Source: Hyperoodon ampullatus | Taxonomy: Eukaryota > Chordata > Mammalia > Artiodactyla > Ziphiidae | Assembly (NCBI GenBank): GCA_949752795.1 | Contig: CATKHW010000013.1 | Location: 372,001-436,000, forward strand | Reading direction: 5' to 3' | DNA: 64,000 nt | In this document: one piece after another, positions 1 to 10,437 of the stretch | Layout: every line of letters starts with the position of its first letter | How positions within the stretch are numbered: position 1 is the first letter of the stretch | Made by a program: the position numbers and the translations under genes | The notes under the pieces: model-generated | Databases searched by the model: none | What the model saw: the letters and a program-made list of their open reading frames with translations, nothing else | Told to the model about the DNA's origin: nothing

Positions 1-567
1 ACACATTAAATATCCCAGGAAATATAAAAATGGTTCAAAAAATTGTGGTACTTACATACGATGGAATATCCCTCAGCCATGAAATCAATGTCATAAGACC
101 AGTAGCAGCAAAATGGGTGGATTCAGGTACGATGATTCTAAGTGAAATATGTCACAGAGAAAAAGAAACTTATCATAAGATATCACTTATGAAGATCCTG
201 TAAACATGGCTACACTTGAACTGAGTTAGGAAAGAGAACAGTGTCTCACATTTAGAAAACACTCTTATGCCTGCTTAAGGGGGAAGGAGAGGTGGGGTGA
301 TGCATAAAACCAGAGTTTGATATAAGCACAGGTACCGTTCCAAAAACCAACTATGGAATAGACAAGACCTATACCTTCCTCAGTGAAAGGGACTCAAAAT
401 CCCATATTTCCGGCAGAGGAATATATCTGACTAGTAAGAATCTTAAAACCTATGTATTGATATGTGTCCGTAAGGGAATCAAGTGTGTCTAGACTGGCAT
501 AAACATGGCAGCGAGAATCAGCTCAAACCCACTATAAAAAGGAATTTCAAAAACAAAACAAAAAAAC
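1..567 (+). mobile_element. L1 3' end, left-truncated by the window edge
   Basis: The window opens inside the ORF2 C-terminal remnant, equivalent to position 1740 of the next copy. The degenerate ORF2 end runs to the stop near 203, then the 3' UTR-like part continues to the A-rich tract around 549-567. The part upstream of base 1 lies outside the window. Confidence 0.8.
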
Positions 568-1339
568 TGGGAAATTCTTTACAATTCCTTCAGGGTCTCT
601 GATGAAACCTGGAATGACCCTATCTACAACGACAGCTGGATGTGGCATAAGGCTGGACACTTGTGACTGAGACGATTGGTGAGATTGGGTGAGCAAATGC
701 AGACCCTTTAAAGCAATAATGCATGGCACCCATTCCATGGGTCCCAACTCTCCAGGTTGAAGGGAATATTACTACAGTTATAACATGTACGAGAAACCTA
801 GAGAACGGACACACTGTGAATATGAAAGGTTTCTAAAACTCAACTAATAGTCCCTCTTCTGGTGCTCCAGTTTGACTTTCCATCTGCTTTACTATCAATC
901 TCCCAACTTGGAGAGACAGCCCCTTTAACCTCCTGGTTCGCACACGTTGCCAATTTGGCAGAGGATGAAAAGGAATAGGGAGATCCAATGAGAAATTAGC
1001 TGTTAGGCATTTCGACGGGTACATATCACTGTAATTTCACGGCAGGAAGAAGAATTAACCAAAGTCTCAGCCACCCACCGGGAACCAGTATAGGTCCTGA
1101 ACCAAAATTTTCGACTTGCGGTCAGCTCACCAAAAACGAGTTGAAAAAAGGAGCTCAGGGGCACAGCAATTCACAAACTGGCCGAGTTATAAAGGCAAAC
1201 TATCGTCCAAAAATCTCTTGAGGGAAGGCAGCGAGGTGGACTTGAAAGCGAGGCAGAATAGCAGGAAACAGATTTCAAGAGGTACGTGGGAATCGCCTTT
1301 AAAGCACAGAAAGAGTGGCACAACTTCGACAATGATGCA
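567..1339. repeat. Non-L1 half of the satellite unit (type copy)
   Basis: About 770 bp between the L1 A-rich tract and the palindrome. I do not recognise a retroelement, gene or RNA in it. It holds the A/B haplotype markers, a short GCCAA-T-TTGGC inverted repeat, and a 12-bp CCAAAATTTTGG palindrome that is imperfect in this copy. Open frames of 60-104 codons cross it on both strands but are interrupted in many copies. The same block lies about 567-1,337 bp after each unit start. Confidence 0.7.
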
Positions 1340-1413
1340 CTTGGCCAAAAAGGGCGTATGCATTTTCTCCTGAATATATTCAAGAGAAAACGCATACGCC
1401 CTTTTTGGCCAAG
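1340..1413. repeat. 74-bp palindrome, unit 1 (arms imperfect)
   Basis: Inverted repeat with two 37-base arms and no spacer, centred on TGAATA/TATTCA and starting CTTGGCC. In this copy the left arm carries one G>A and the right arm one G>A (CAAGAG for CAGGAG), so two base pairs are broken. Confidence 0.9.
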
Positions 1414-1424
1414 CAAGCAAGCGG

Positions 1425-2306
1425 GCAATGCAAATCTGCACTACAAAGAAGTATCACTTCCCACCGGTCAAAAGGGACATCCACAAAATGTGTAAAAACC
1501 AGAAAGGCAAGACAGGCCCTGGAGAACAGGGAGCCTTGTTATGCTGATGGGCGGGATGTAAATTGCCAACTGCCTCTCTGGAGGAGTGCATTGTGTTCCC
1601 TAAAACAAGTAAACAACAGAGCTACAGAGCCAAGGGCACTTCCAGTCTAGGGAATATACCTTGGGAAAATTGAAAATGAATAAGACAGAGCAACCCCAAA
1701 ATTTAGGGCTGCAGTGCTTACAAGGACCTCTACTTGGGTACACATTAAATATCCCAGGAAATATAAAAATGGTTCAAAAAATTGTGGTACATACGTACGA
1801 TGGAATATCCCTCAGCCATGAAATCAATGTCATAAGACCAGTAGCAGCAAAATGGGTGGATTCAGGAACGATGATTCTAAGTGAAATAAGTCACACAGAA
1901 AAAGAATCTTATCATAAGATATCACTTATGAAGATCCTGTAAACATGGCTACACTTGAACTGAGTTAGGAAAGAGAACAGTGTCTCACATGTAGAAAACA
2001 CTCTTATGCCTGCTTAAGGGGGAAGGAGAGGTGGGGTGATGCATAAAACCAGAGTTTGATATAAGCACAGGTACCGTTCCAAAAACCAACTATGGAATAG
2101 ACAAGACCTACACCTTCCTCAGTGAAAGGGAATCAAAACCCCATATTTCCCGCAGAGGAATATATCTGACTAGTAAGAATCATAAAACCTATGTATTGAT
2201 ATGTCTCTGTAAAGGAATCAAGTGTGTCTAGACTGGCATAAGCATGGCAGCGAGAATCAGCTCAAACCCACTATAAAAAGGAATTTCAAAAACAAAACAA
2301 AAAAAG
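1425..2306 (+). mobile_element. Degenerate 5'-truncated LINE-1 3' end (type copy for all units)
   Basis: Base-by-base comparison with remembered mammalian L1 3' ends matches in order: the ORF2 stretch around GCAAATC..ACTACAA..GTATCAC, the glycine/tryptophan-rich stretch (GGCGGGATGTAAATTG), the GGAATATACC..GAAAAC stretch, the CACCCCAAAATTTAGGGCTGCA stretch (broken by mutations), GGAATATCCCTCAGCCATG, AAGTGAAATAAGTCACACAG, ATATCACTTATG, then a 3' UTR with CTTATGCCTGCTTAAGGGGGAAGG and AAAACCTATGTATTGATATG, and a terminal A-rich tract at about 2287-2305. The 3' UTR is the form I associate with cetartiodactyl L1 rather than primate L1. The element lacks everything upstream of the last ~170 codons of ORF2, as expected of a 5'-truncated insertion later amplified inside a satellite unit. 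Equivalent copies lie 315 bp before to 566 bp after every unit start in the summary. Confidence 0.85.
1428..1942 (+). pseudogene. L1 ORF2 C-terminal remnant (type copy)
   Basis: Translated in pieces, this stretch resembles the C-terminus of L1 ORF2p, the retrotransposon's endonuclease/reverse transcriptase; only the region after the RT domain is present. Frame 1 from 1428 reads MQICTTKKYHFPPVKR, like the family's MQI.TT.RYH..PVR segment. A second frame gives a TP.F.AALLT..TW stretch, and a third gives the closing ILSEISHTEKE segment before the stop at 1940-1942. At least two frameshifts and several stops separate the pieces, so it is not translatable as ORF2p. The same remnant occurs in every unit. 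Confidence 0.8.
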
Positions 2307-2685
2307 TGGGAAATTCTTTACAATTCCTTCAGGGTCTATGATGAAACCTGGAATGACCCTATCTACAATGACAGCTGGATGTGGCATAAGGCTGGACACT
2401 TGGGACTGAGAGGATTGGTGAGATTGGTTGAGCAAATGCAGACCCTTTAAAGCAATAATGCTTGGCACACATTCCATGGGTCCCAACTCTCCAGGTTGAA
2501 GGGAATATTACTACAGCTATAACATGTACTAGAAACCTAGAGAACGGACACACTGTGAATACGAATGGTTTCTAAAACTCAACGAATAGTCCCTCTCCTG
2601 GTGCTCCGGTTTGACTTCCATCTGCTTTACTATCAACCTCCCAACTTGGAGAGACAGACCCTTTAAACTCCTGGTTCACACAGGT

Positions 2686-2698
2686 TGCCAATTTGGCA
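2686..2698. repeat. Short inverted repeat TGCCAA-T-TTGGCA
   Basis: Six-base arms around one T, recurring in many units of the array. Copies that read TTTCCAATTTGG (for example units 4, 6, 13, 27 and 28) have lost the outer pairing. Confidence 0.7.
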
Positions 2699-2839
2699 GA
2701 TTATGAAAGGGAAGAGGGAGAACCAATGAGAGAGTAGCTGTTAGGCATTTGGACGGGCACATATCACTGTAATTTCCCGGCAGGAAGAAGAATTAACCAA
2801 AGTCTCAGCCACCCAGCGGGAACCAGTATAGGTCCTGAA

Positions 2840-2851
2840 CCAAAATTTTGG
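2840..2851. repeat. 12-bp perfect palindrome CCAAAATTTTGG
   Basis: Short self-complementary site in the non-L1 half, present at the equivalent place in most units. It is altered in units 1, 12, 17, 25 and 26. Confidence 0.8.
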
Positions 2852-3077
2852 ACTTGCGGTCAGCTCAGCAAAAACGAGTTGAAAAATGGAGCTCAGGGGC
2901 ACAGCAATTCACAAAGTGGCCGAGTAATAAAGGACAACTATCCTCCAAAAATCTGTTGAGGGAAGGCAACGAGGTGGACTTGAAAGCGAGGCAGAATAGC
3001 AGGAAACAGATTTCAAGAGGTACGTTGGAATCGCCTTTAAAGTACAGGAAGAGGGGCACAACTTCGACAATGATGCA

Positions 3078-3151
3078 CTTGGCCAAAAAGGGCGTATGCG
3101 TTTTCTCCTGAATATATTCAGGAGAAAACGCATACGCCCTTTTTGGCCAAG
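3078..3151. repeat. Perfect 74-bp palindrome, unit 2
   Basis: All 37 base pairs are complementary with no loop, from CTTGGCCAAAAAGGG to CCCTTTTTGGCCAAG. Perfect copies also occur in units 17 (29150-29223), 25 (43054-43127), 28 (48270-48343), 33 (56962-57035) and 35 (60440-60513). Such a sequence can in principle extrude as a cruciform in DNA, or fold as a hairpin if transcribed. Neither is shown by sequence alone. Confidence 0.95.
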
Positions 3152-3477
3152 CAAGCAAGCAGGCAATGGAAATCTGCACTACAAAGAAGTATCATTTCCC
3201 ACCGGTCAAAAGGGACATCCACAAAATGTGTAAAAACCAGAAAGGCAAGACAGGCCCTGGAGCACAGGGAGCCTTGTTATGCTGATGGGTGGGATGTAAA
3301 TTGCCAACTGCCTCTCTGGAGGAGTGCATTGTGTTCCCTAAAACAAGTAAAGAACAGAGCTACAGAGCCAAGGGCACTTCCAGTCTAGGGAATATACCTT
3401 GGGAAAACTGAAAATCAATAAGACAGAGCCACCCCAAAATTTAGGGCTGCACTGCTTACAAGGACCTCAACTTGGGT

Positions 3478-5216
3478 ACACCTTAAATATCCCAGGAAAT
3501 ATAAAAATGGTTCAAAAAATTGTGGTACTTACGTACGATGGAATATCCCTCAGCCATGAAATCAATGTCATAAGACCAGTAGCAGCATAATGGGTGGATT
3601 CAGGTACGATGATTCTAAGTGAAATAAGTCACACAGAAAAAGAAACTTATCATAAGATATCACTTATGAAGATCCTGTAAACATGGCTACACTTGAACTG
3701 AGTTAGGAAAGAGAACAGTGTCTCACATTTAGAAAACACTCTTATGCCTGCTTAAGGGGGAAGGAGAGGTGGGGTGATGCATAAAACCAGAGTTTGATAT
3801 AAGCACAGGTACCGTTCCAAAAAGCAACTATGGAATAGACAAGACCTACACCTTCCTCAGTGAAAGGGACTGAAAACCACATATTTCCCGCAGAGGAATA
3901 TATCTGACTAGTAAGAATCTTAAAACCTATGTATTGATATGTCTCCGTACGGGAATCAAGTGTGTCTAGACTGGCATAAACGTGGCTGCGAGAATCAGCT
4001 CAAACCCACTATAAAAAGTATTTTCAAAAACAAAACAAAAAAACTGGGAAATTCTTTACAATTCCTTCAGGGTCTCTGTTGAAACCTGGAATGACCCTAT
4101 GTACAATGACAGCTGGATGTGGCATAAGGCTGGACACTTGGGACTGTGAGGATTGGTGAGATTGGGTGAGCAAATGCAGACCCATTAAAGCAATAATGCT
4201 TGGCACCCATTCCATGGGTCCCAACTCTCCATGTTGAAGGGAATATTACTACCGCTATAACATGTACGGGAAACGTAGAGAACGGACACACTGTGAACAC
4301 GAAAGGTTTCTAAAACTCAACGAATAGTCCCTCTCCTGGTGCTCCGTTTTGACTTTCCATTTGCTTTACTATCAACCTCCCAACTTGAAGAGACAGCCCC
4401 TTTAAGCTCCTGGTTCGCACAGGTTGCCAATTTGGCAGAGGATGAAAGGGAAGAGGGAGAACCAATGAGAGAGTAGCTGTTAGGCATTTGGACGGGCACA
4501 TATCACTCTAACATCCCGGCAGGAAGAAGAATTAAGCAAAGTCTCAGCCCCCCACCGGGAACCAGCATAGGTCCTGAACCAAAATTTTGGACTTGCGGTC
4601 AGCTCACCAAAAACGAGTTGAAAAATGGAGCTCAGGGGCACAGCAATTCACAAACTGGCCGAGTAATAAAGGACAACTATGGTCCAAAAATCTCTTGAGG
4701 GAAGGCAGCGAGGTGGACTTGAAAGCGAGGCAGAATAGCAGGAAACAGATTTCAAGAGGTACGTTGGAATCGCCTTTAAAGCACAGGAAGAGGGGCACAA
4801 CTTTGATAATGATGCACTTGGCCAAAAAGGGCGTATGCGTTTTCACCTGAATATATTCAGGAGAAAACGCATACGCCCTTTTTGGCCAAGCAAGCAAGCG
4901 GGCAATGCAAATCTGCACTACAAAGAAGTATCAATTCCCACCGGTCAAAAGGGACATCCACAAAATGTGTAAAAACCAGAAAGGCAAGACAGGCCCTGCA
5001 GAACAGGGAGCCTTGTTATGTTGATGGGCGGGATGTAAATTGCCAACTGTCTCTCTGGAGGAGTGCATTGTGTTCCCTAAAACAAGTAATCAACAGAGCT
5101 ACAGAGCCAAGGGCACTTCCAGTCTAGGGAATATACCTTTGGAAAACTGAAAATCAATAAGACAGAGCCACCCCAAAATTTAGGGCTGCACTGCTTACAA
5201 GGACCTCAACTTGGGT
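3478..5216. repeat. Satellite unit 3
   Basis: 1,739 bp, haplotype A. Palindrome 4817-4890 has one left-arm change (TTTTCACCTG). A premature TAA in the L1 remnant (GCAGCATAATGG) lies at 3588. Confidence 0.9.
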
Positions 5217-6960
5217 ACACCTTAAATATCCCAGGAAATATAAAAATGGTTCAAAAAATTGTGGTACTTACGTACGATGGAATATCCCTCAGCCATGAAA
5301 TCAATGTCATAAGACCAGTAGCAGCAAAATGGGTGGATTCAGGTACGATGATTCTAAGTGAAATAAGTCACACAGAAAAAGAAACTTATCATAAGATATC
5401 ACTTATGAAGGTCCTGTAAACATGGCTACACTTGAACTGAGTTAGGAAAGAGAACAGTGTCTCACATTTAGAAAACACTCTTATGCCTGCTTAAGGGGGA
5501 AGGAGTGGTGGGGTGATGCATAAAACCAGAGTTTGATATAAGCACAGCTACCGTTCCAAAAACCAACTATGGAATAGACAAGACCTACACCTTCCTCAGT
5601 GAAAGGGACTCAAAACCCCATATTTCCCGCAGAGGAATATATCTGACTAGTAAGAATCTTAAAACCTATGTATTGATATGTCTCCGTAAGGGAATCAAGT
5701 GTGTCTAGACTGGCATAAACATGGCAGCGAGAATCAGCTCAAACCCACTAAAAAATGGAATTTCAATAACAAAACAAAAAAAACAGGGAAATTCTTTACA
5801 ATTCCTTCAGGGTCTCTGATGAAACATGGAATGACCCTATCTACAACGACAGCTGGATGTGGCATAAGGCTGGACACTTGCGACTGAGAGGATTGGTGAG
5901 ATTGGGTGAGCAAATGCAGACCCTTTAAAGCAATAATGCATGGCACCCATTCCATGGGTCCCAACTCTCCAGGTTGAAGGGAATATTACTAAAGTTATAA
6001 CATGTACGGGAAACCTAGAGAACGGGCACACTGTGAATACGAAAGGTTTCTAAAACTCAACGAATAGTCCCTCTCCTGGTGCTCCGGTTTGACTTTCCAT
6101 CTGCTTTACTATCAACCTCGCAACTTGGAGAGACAGCCCCTTTAACCTCCTGGTTCGCACAGGTTTCCAATTTGGCAGAGGATGAAACGGAAGAGGGAGA
6201 ACCAATGAGAGAGTAGCTGTTAGGCATTTGGACGGGCACATATCACTCTAACTTCCCGGCAGGAAGAAGAATTAACCAAAGTCTCAGCCACCCACCGGGA
6301 ACCAGCATAGGTCCTGAACCAAAATTTTGGACTTGCGGTCAGCTCACCAAAAACGAGTTGAAAAATGGAGCTCAGGGGCACAGCAATTCACAAACTGGCC
6401 AAGTAAAAAAGGACAACTATCGTCCAAAAATCTGTTGAGGGAAGGCAAAGAGGCGGACTTGAATGCGAGGCAGAATAGCAGGAAACAGGTTTCAAGAGGT
6501 ACGTTGTAATCGCCTTTAAAGCACAGGAAGAGGGGCACAACTTCGACAATGATGCACTTGGCCAAAAAGGGCATATGTGTTTTCTCCTGAATATATTCAG
6601 GAGAAAACGCATACGCCCTTTTTGGCCAAGCAAGCAAGCAATCGGGCAATGCAAATCTGCACTACAAAGAAGTATCACTTCCCACCGGTCAAAAGGGACA
6701 TCCACAAAATGTGTAAAAACCAGAAAGGCAAGACAGGCCCTGGAGAACAGGGTGCCTTGTTATGCTGAAGGGCGGGATGTAAATTGCCAAATGCCTCTCT
6801 GGTGGAGTGCATTGTGTTCCCTAAAACAAGTAAACAACAGAGCTACAGAGCCAAGGGCACTTCCAGTCTAGGGAATATACCTTGGGAAAACTGAAAATCA
6901 ATAAGACAGAGCCACCCCAAAATTTAAGGCTGCACTGCTTACAAGGACCTCAACTTGGGT
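5217..6960. repeat. Satellite unit 4
   Basis: 1,744 bp, the longest unit, mainly because of an extra AAGC step after the palindrome. Haplotype A. Palindrome 6557-6630 with two left-arm changes, both at CpG sites. Its last ~180 bp start the long-range match to unit 22. Confidence 0.9.
6627..6650. repeat. AAGC microsatellite flanking the palindrome, expanded in unit 4
   Basis: Most units carry three CAAG/AAGC steps immediately after the palindrome before GGGCAATG. Unit 4 has an extra step plus the AATCGGG variant; units 5 and 23 have the AATCGGG variant with fewer steps. This accounts for most of the extra length of unit 4 (1,744 bp). Confidence 0.8.
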
Positions 6961-8699
6961 ACACCTTAAATATCCCAGGAAATATAAAAATGGTTCAAAA
7001 AATTGTGGTACTTACGTACGATGGAATATCCCTCAGCCATGAAATCAATGTCATAAGACCAGTAGCAGCAAAATGGGTGGATTCAGGTACGATGATTCTA
7101 AGTGAAATAAGTCACACAGAAAAAGAAACTTATCATAAGATATCACTTATGAAGGTCCTGTAAACATGGCTACACTTGAACTGAGTTAGGAAAGAGAATA
7201 GTGTCTCACATTTAGAAAACACTCTTATGCCTGCTTAAGGGGGAAGAAGTGGTGGGGTGATGCATAAAACCAGAGTTTGATATAAGCACAGGTACCGTTC
7301 CAAAAACCAACTATGGAATAGACAAGACCTACACCTTCCTCAGTGAAAGGGACTCAAAACCCCATATTTCCCGCAGAGGAATATATCTGACTAGTAAGAA
7401 TCTTAAAACCTATGTATTGATATGTCTCCGTAAGGGAATCAAGTGTGTCTAGACTGGCATAAACATGGCAGCGAGAATCAGCTCAAACCCATTATAAAAA
7501 GGAATTTCAAAAACAAAACGAAAAAACTGCGTAATTCTTTACAATTCCTTCGGGGTCTCTGATGAAACCTGGAATGACCCTGTCTACAATGACAGCTGGA
7601 TGTGGCATAAGGAGGGACATTTGACAGTGAGACGATTGGTGAGATTGGGTGAGCAAATGCAGACCCTTTAAAGCACAAGTGCCTGGCACCCATTCCATGG
7701 GTCCCAACTCTCCAAGTTGAAGGGAATATTACTACAGCTATAACATGTACGGGAAACCTAGAAAACGTACACACTGTGAATATGAAAGGTTTCTAAAGCT
7801 CAACGAATAGTCCCTCTCCTGAAGCCCCGGTTTGACTTTCCATCTGCTTTACTATCAACCTCCCAACTTGGAGAGACCACCCCTTTAACCACCTGGTTTC
7901 CACAGGTTGCCAAATTGGCAGAGGATGAAAGGGAAGAGGGAGAACCAATGAGAGAGTAGCTGTTAGGCGTTTGCACGGGCACATATCACTGTAATTTCCC
8001 GGCAGGAAGAAGAATTAACCAAAGTCTCAGCCAACCACCGGGAACCAGTATAGGTCCTGAACCAAAATTTTGGACTTGCGGTCAGCTCACAAAAAACGAG
8101 TTGAAAAATGGAGCTCAGGGGCACAGCAATTCACAAACTGGTCGAGTAATAAAGGACAACTATCTTCCAAAAATCTGTTGAGGGTAGGCAACGAGGCGGA
8201 CTTGAAAGCGAGGCAGAATAGCCAGAAACAGATTTCAAGAGGTACGTTGGAATCGCCTTTAAAGCACAGGAAGAGGGGAACAACTTCGATAATGATGCAC
8301 TTGGCCAAAAAGGGTGTATGTGTTTTCTCCTGAATATATTCAGGAGAAAACGCATACGCCCTTTTTGGCCAAGCAAGCAATCGGGCAATGCAAATCTGCA
8401 CTACAAAGAAGTATCACTTCCCACCGGTCAAAAGGGACATCCACAAAATGTGTAAAAATCAAAAAGGCAAGACAGTCACTGGAGAACAGGGAGCCTTGTT
8501 ATGCTGATGGGCGGGATGTAAATTGCCAACTGCCCCTCTGGAGGAGTGCATTGTGTTCTCTAAAACAAGTAAAGAACAGAGCTACAGAGCCAAGGGCACT
8601 TCCAGTCTAGGGAATATACCTTGGGAAAACTGAAAATCAATAAGACAGAGCCACCCCAAAATTTAGGGCTGCACTGCTTACAAGGACCTCAACTTGGGT
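6961..8699. repeat. Satellite unit 5
   Basis: 1,739 bp, haplotype B with private TTTGACAGTGAGACG at 7621. Palindrome 8300-8373 has two left-arm CpG-type changes (GGGTGTATGTG). Close relative of unit 23. Confidence 0.9.
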
Positions 8700-10437
8700 A
8701 CGCCTTAAATATCACGGGAAATATAAAAATGGTTCAAAAAATTGTGGTAGTTACGTACGATGGAATATCCCTCAGCCATGAAATCAATGTCATAAGACCA
8801 GTAGCAGCAAAATGGGTGGATTCAGGTACGATGATTCTAAGTGAAATAAGTCACACAGAAAAAGAAACTTATCCTAACATATCACTTATGAAGATCCTGT
8901 AAACATGGCTACACAAGAAATGAGTTAGGAAAGAGAACAGTGTCTCACATTTAGAAAACACTCTTATGCCTGCTTAAGGCGGAAGGAGAGGTGGGGTGAT
9001 GCATAAAACCAGAGTTTGATATAAGCACAGGTACCGTTCCAAAAACCAACTATGGAATAGACAAGACCTACACCTTCCTCAGTGAAAGGGACTCAAAACC
9101 CCATATTTCCCGAAGAGGAATATATCTGACTAGTAAGAATCTTAAAACCTATGTACTGATATGTCTCCATAAGGGAATCAAGTGTGTCTAGACTGGCATA
9201 AACATGGCAGCGAGAATCAGCTCAAACCCACTATAAAAAGGAATTTCAAAAGAAAACAAAAAAACTGGGAAATTCTTTACAATTCCTTCAGGGTCTCTGA
9301 TGAAACCTGGAATGACCCTATCTACAACGACAGCTGGATGTGGCATAAGGCTGGACACTTGGGACTGAGAGGATTGGTGAGTTTGGGTGAGCAAATGAAG
9401 ACCCTTTAAAGGAATAATGCCTGGCACCCATTCCATGGGTCCCAACTCTCCAGGTTGAAGGGAATATTACTACAGTTATAACATGTACGGGAAACCTAGA
9501 GAACAGACACACTGTGAATACGAAAGGTTTCTAAAACTCAACGAATAGATCCTCCCATGGTGCTCCGGTTTGACTTTCCATCTGCTTTACTATCAATCTC
9601 CCAACTTGGAGAGACAGCCCCTTTAACCTCCTGGTTCGCACAGGCTTCCAATTTGGCAGAGGATGAAAGGGAAGAGGGAGAACCAATGAGAGAGTAGCTG
9701 TTAGGCATTTGGACGGGCACATATCACTCTAACTTCCCGGCAGGAAGAAGAATTAACCAAAGTCTCAGCCCTGCACCGGGAACCAGCATATGTCCTGAAC
9801 CAAAATTTTGGACTTGTGGTCAGCTCACCAAAAACGAGTTGAAAAATGGAGCTCAGGGGCACAGCAATTCACAAACTGGCCGAGTAATAAAGGACAACTA
9901 TCGTCCAAAAATCTGTTGAGGGAAGGCAACGAGGCGGACTCGAAAGCGAGGCAGAATAGCAGGAAACAGATTTCAAGAGGTACGTTGGAATCGCCTTTAA
10001 AGCACAGGAAGAGGGGCACAACTAAGACAATGATGCACTGGGCCAAAAACGGCGTATGCGTTTTCTCCTGAATATATTCCGGAGAAAACGCATACGCCCT
10101 TTTTGGCCAAGCAAGCAAGCGGGCAATGCAAATCTGCACTACAAAGAAGTATCACCTCCCACCGTTCAAAAGGGACATCCACATAATGTGTAAAAAATAG
10201 AAAGGCAAGACAGGCCCTGGAGAACAGGGAGCCTTGTTATGCTGATGGGCGGGATGTAAATTGCCAACTGCCTCTCTAGAGGAGTACATTGTGTTCCCTA
10301 AAACAAGTAAAGAACAGAGCTACAGAGCCAAGGGCACTTCCAGTCTAGGGAATATACCTTGGGAAAACTGAAAATCAATAAGACAGAGCCACCCCAAAAT
10401 TTAGGGCTGCACTGCTTACAAGGACCTCAACTTGGGT
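8700..10437. repeat. Satellite unit 6
   Basis: 1,738 bp, haplotype A-like (GGCTGGAC with GGAATAATGCCTGG). Palindrome 10038-10111 with two left-arm changes and one right-arm change. Carries CCTAACATATC and CTACACAAGAAATG near 8875-8925, shared with unit 7. Confidence 0.9.

Larger units (their letters stand above)
1..1739. repeat. Satellite unit 1
   Basis: 1,739 bp. Haplotype A (AAGGCTGGAC / CAATAATGCATGG) but with the B-like GAGACGATTGG between the markers. Carries TTCGACGGG for TTGGACGGG near 1009. Palindrome 1340-1413, two mismatches. Sense and antisense frames of about 85 codons overlap at 1116-1428. Confidence 0.9.
1740..3477. repeat. Satellite unit 2
   Basis: 1,738 bp, haplotype A. Palindrome 3078-3151 is perfect. 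Contains GGTTGAGC for GGGTGAGC near 2426 and AAAGTGGCCGAG near 2913. Confidence 0.9.

Noticed and set aside
1428..1942. Functional L1 ORF2
   Set aside because: Only the C-terminal end remains, with several frameshifts and stops; no endonuclease or reverse transcriptase domain is present.
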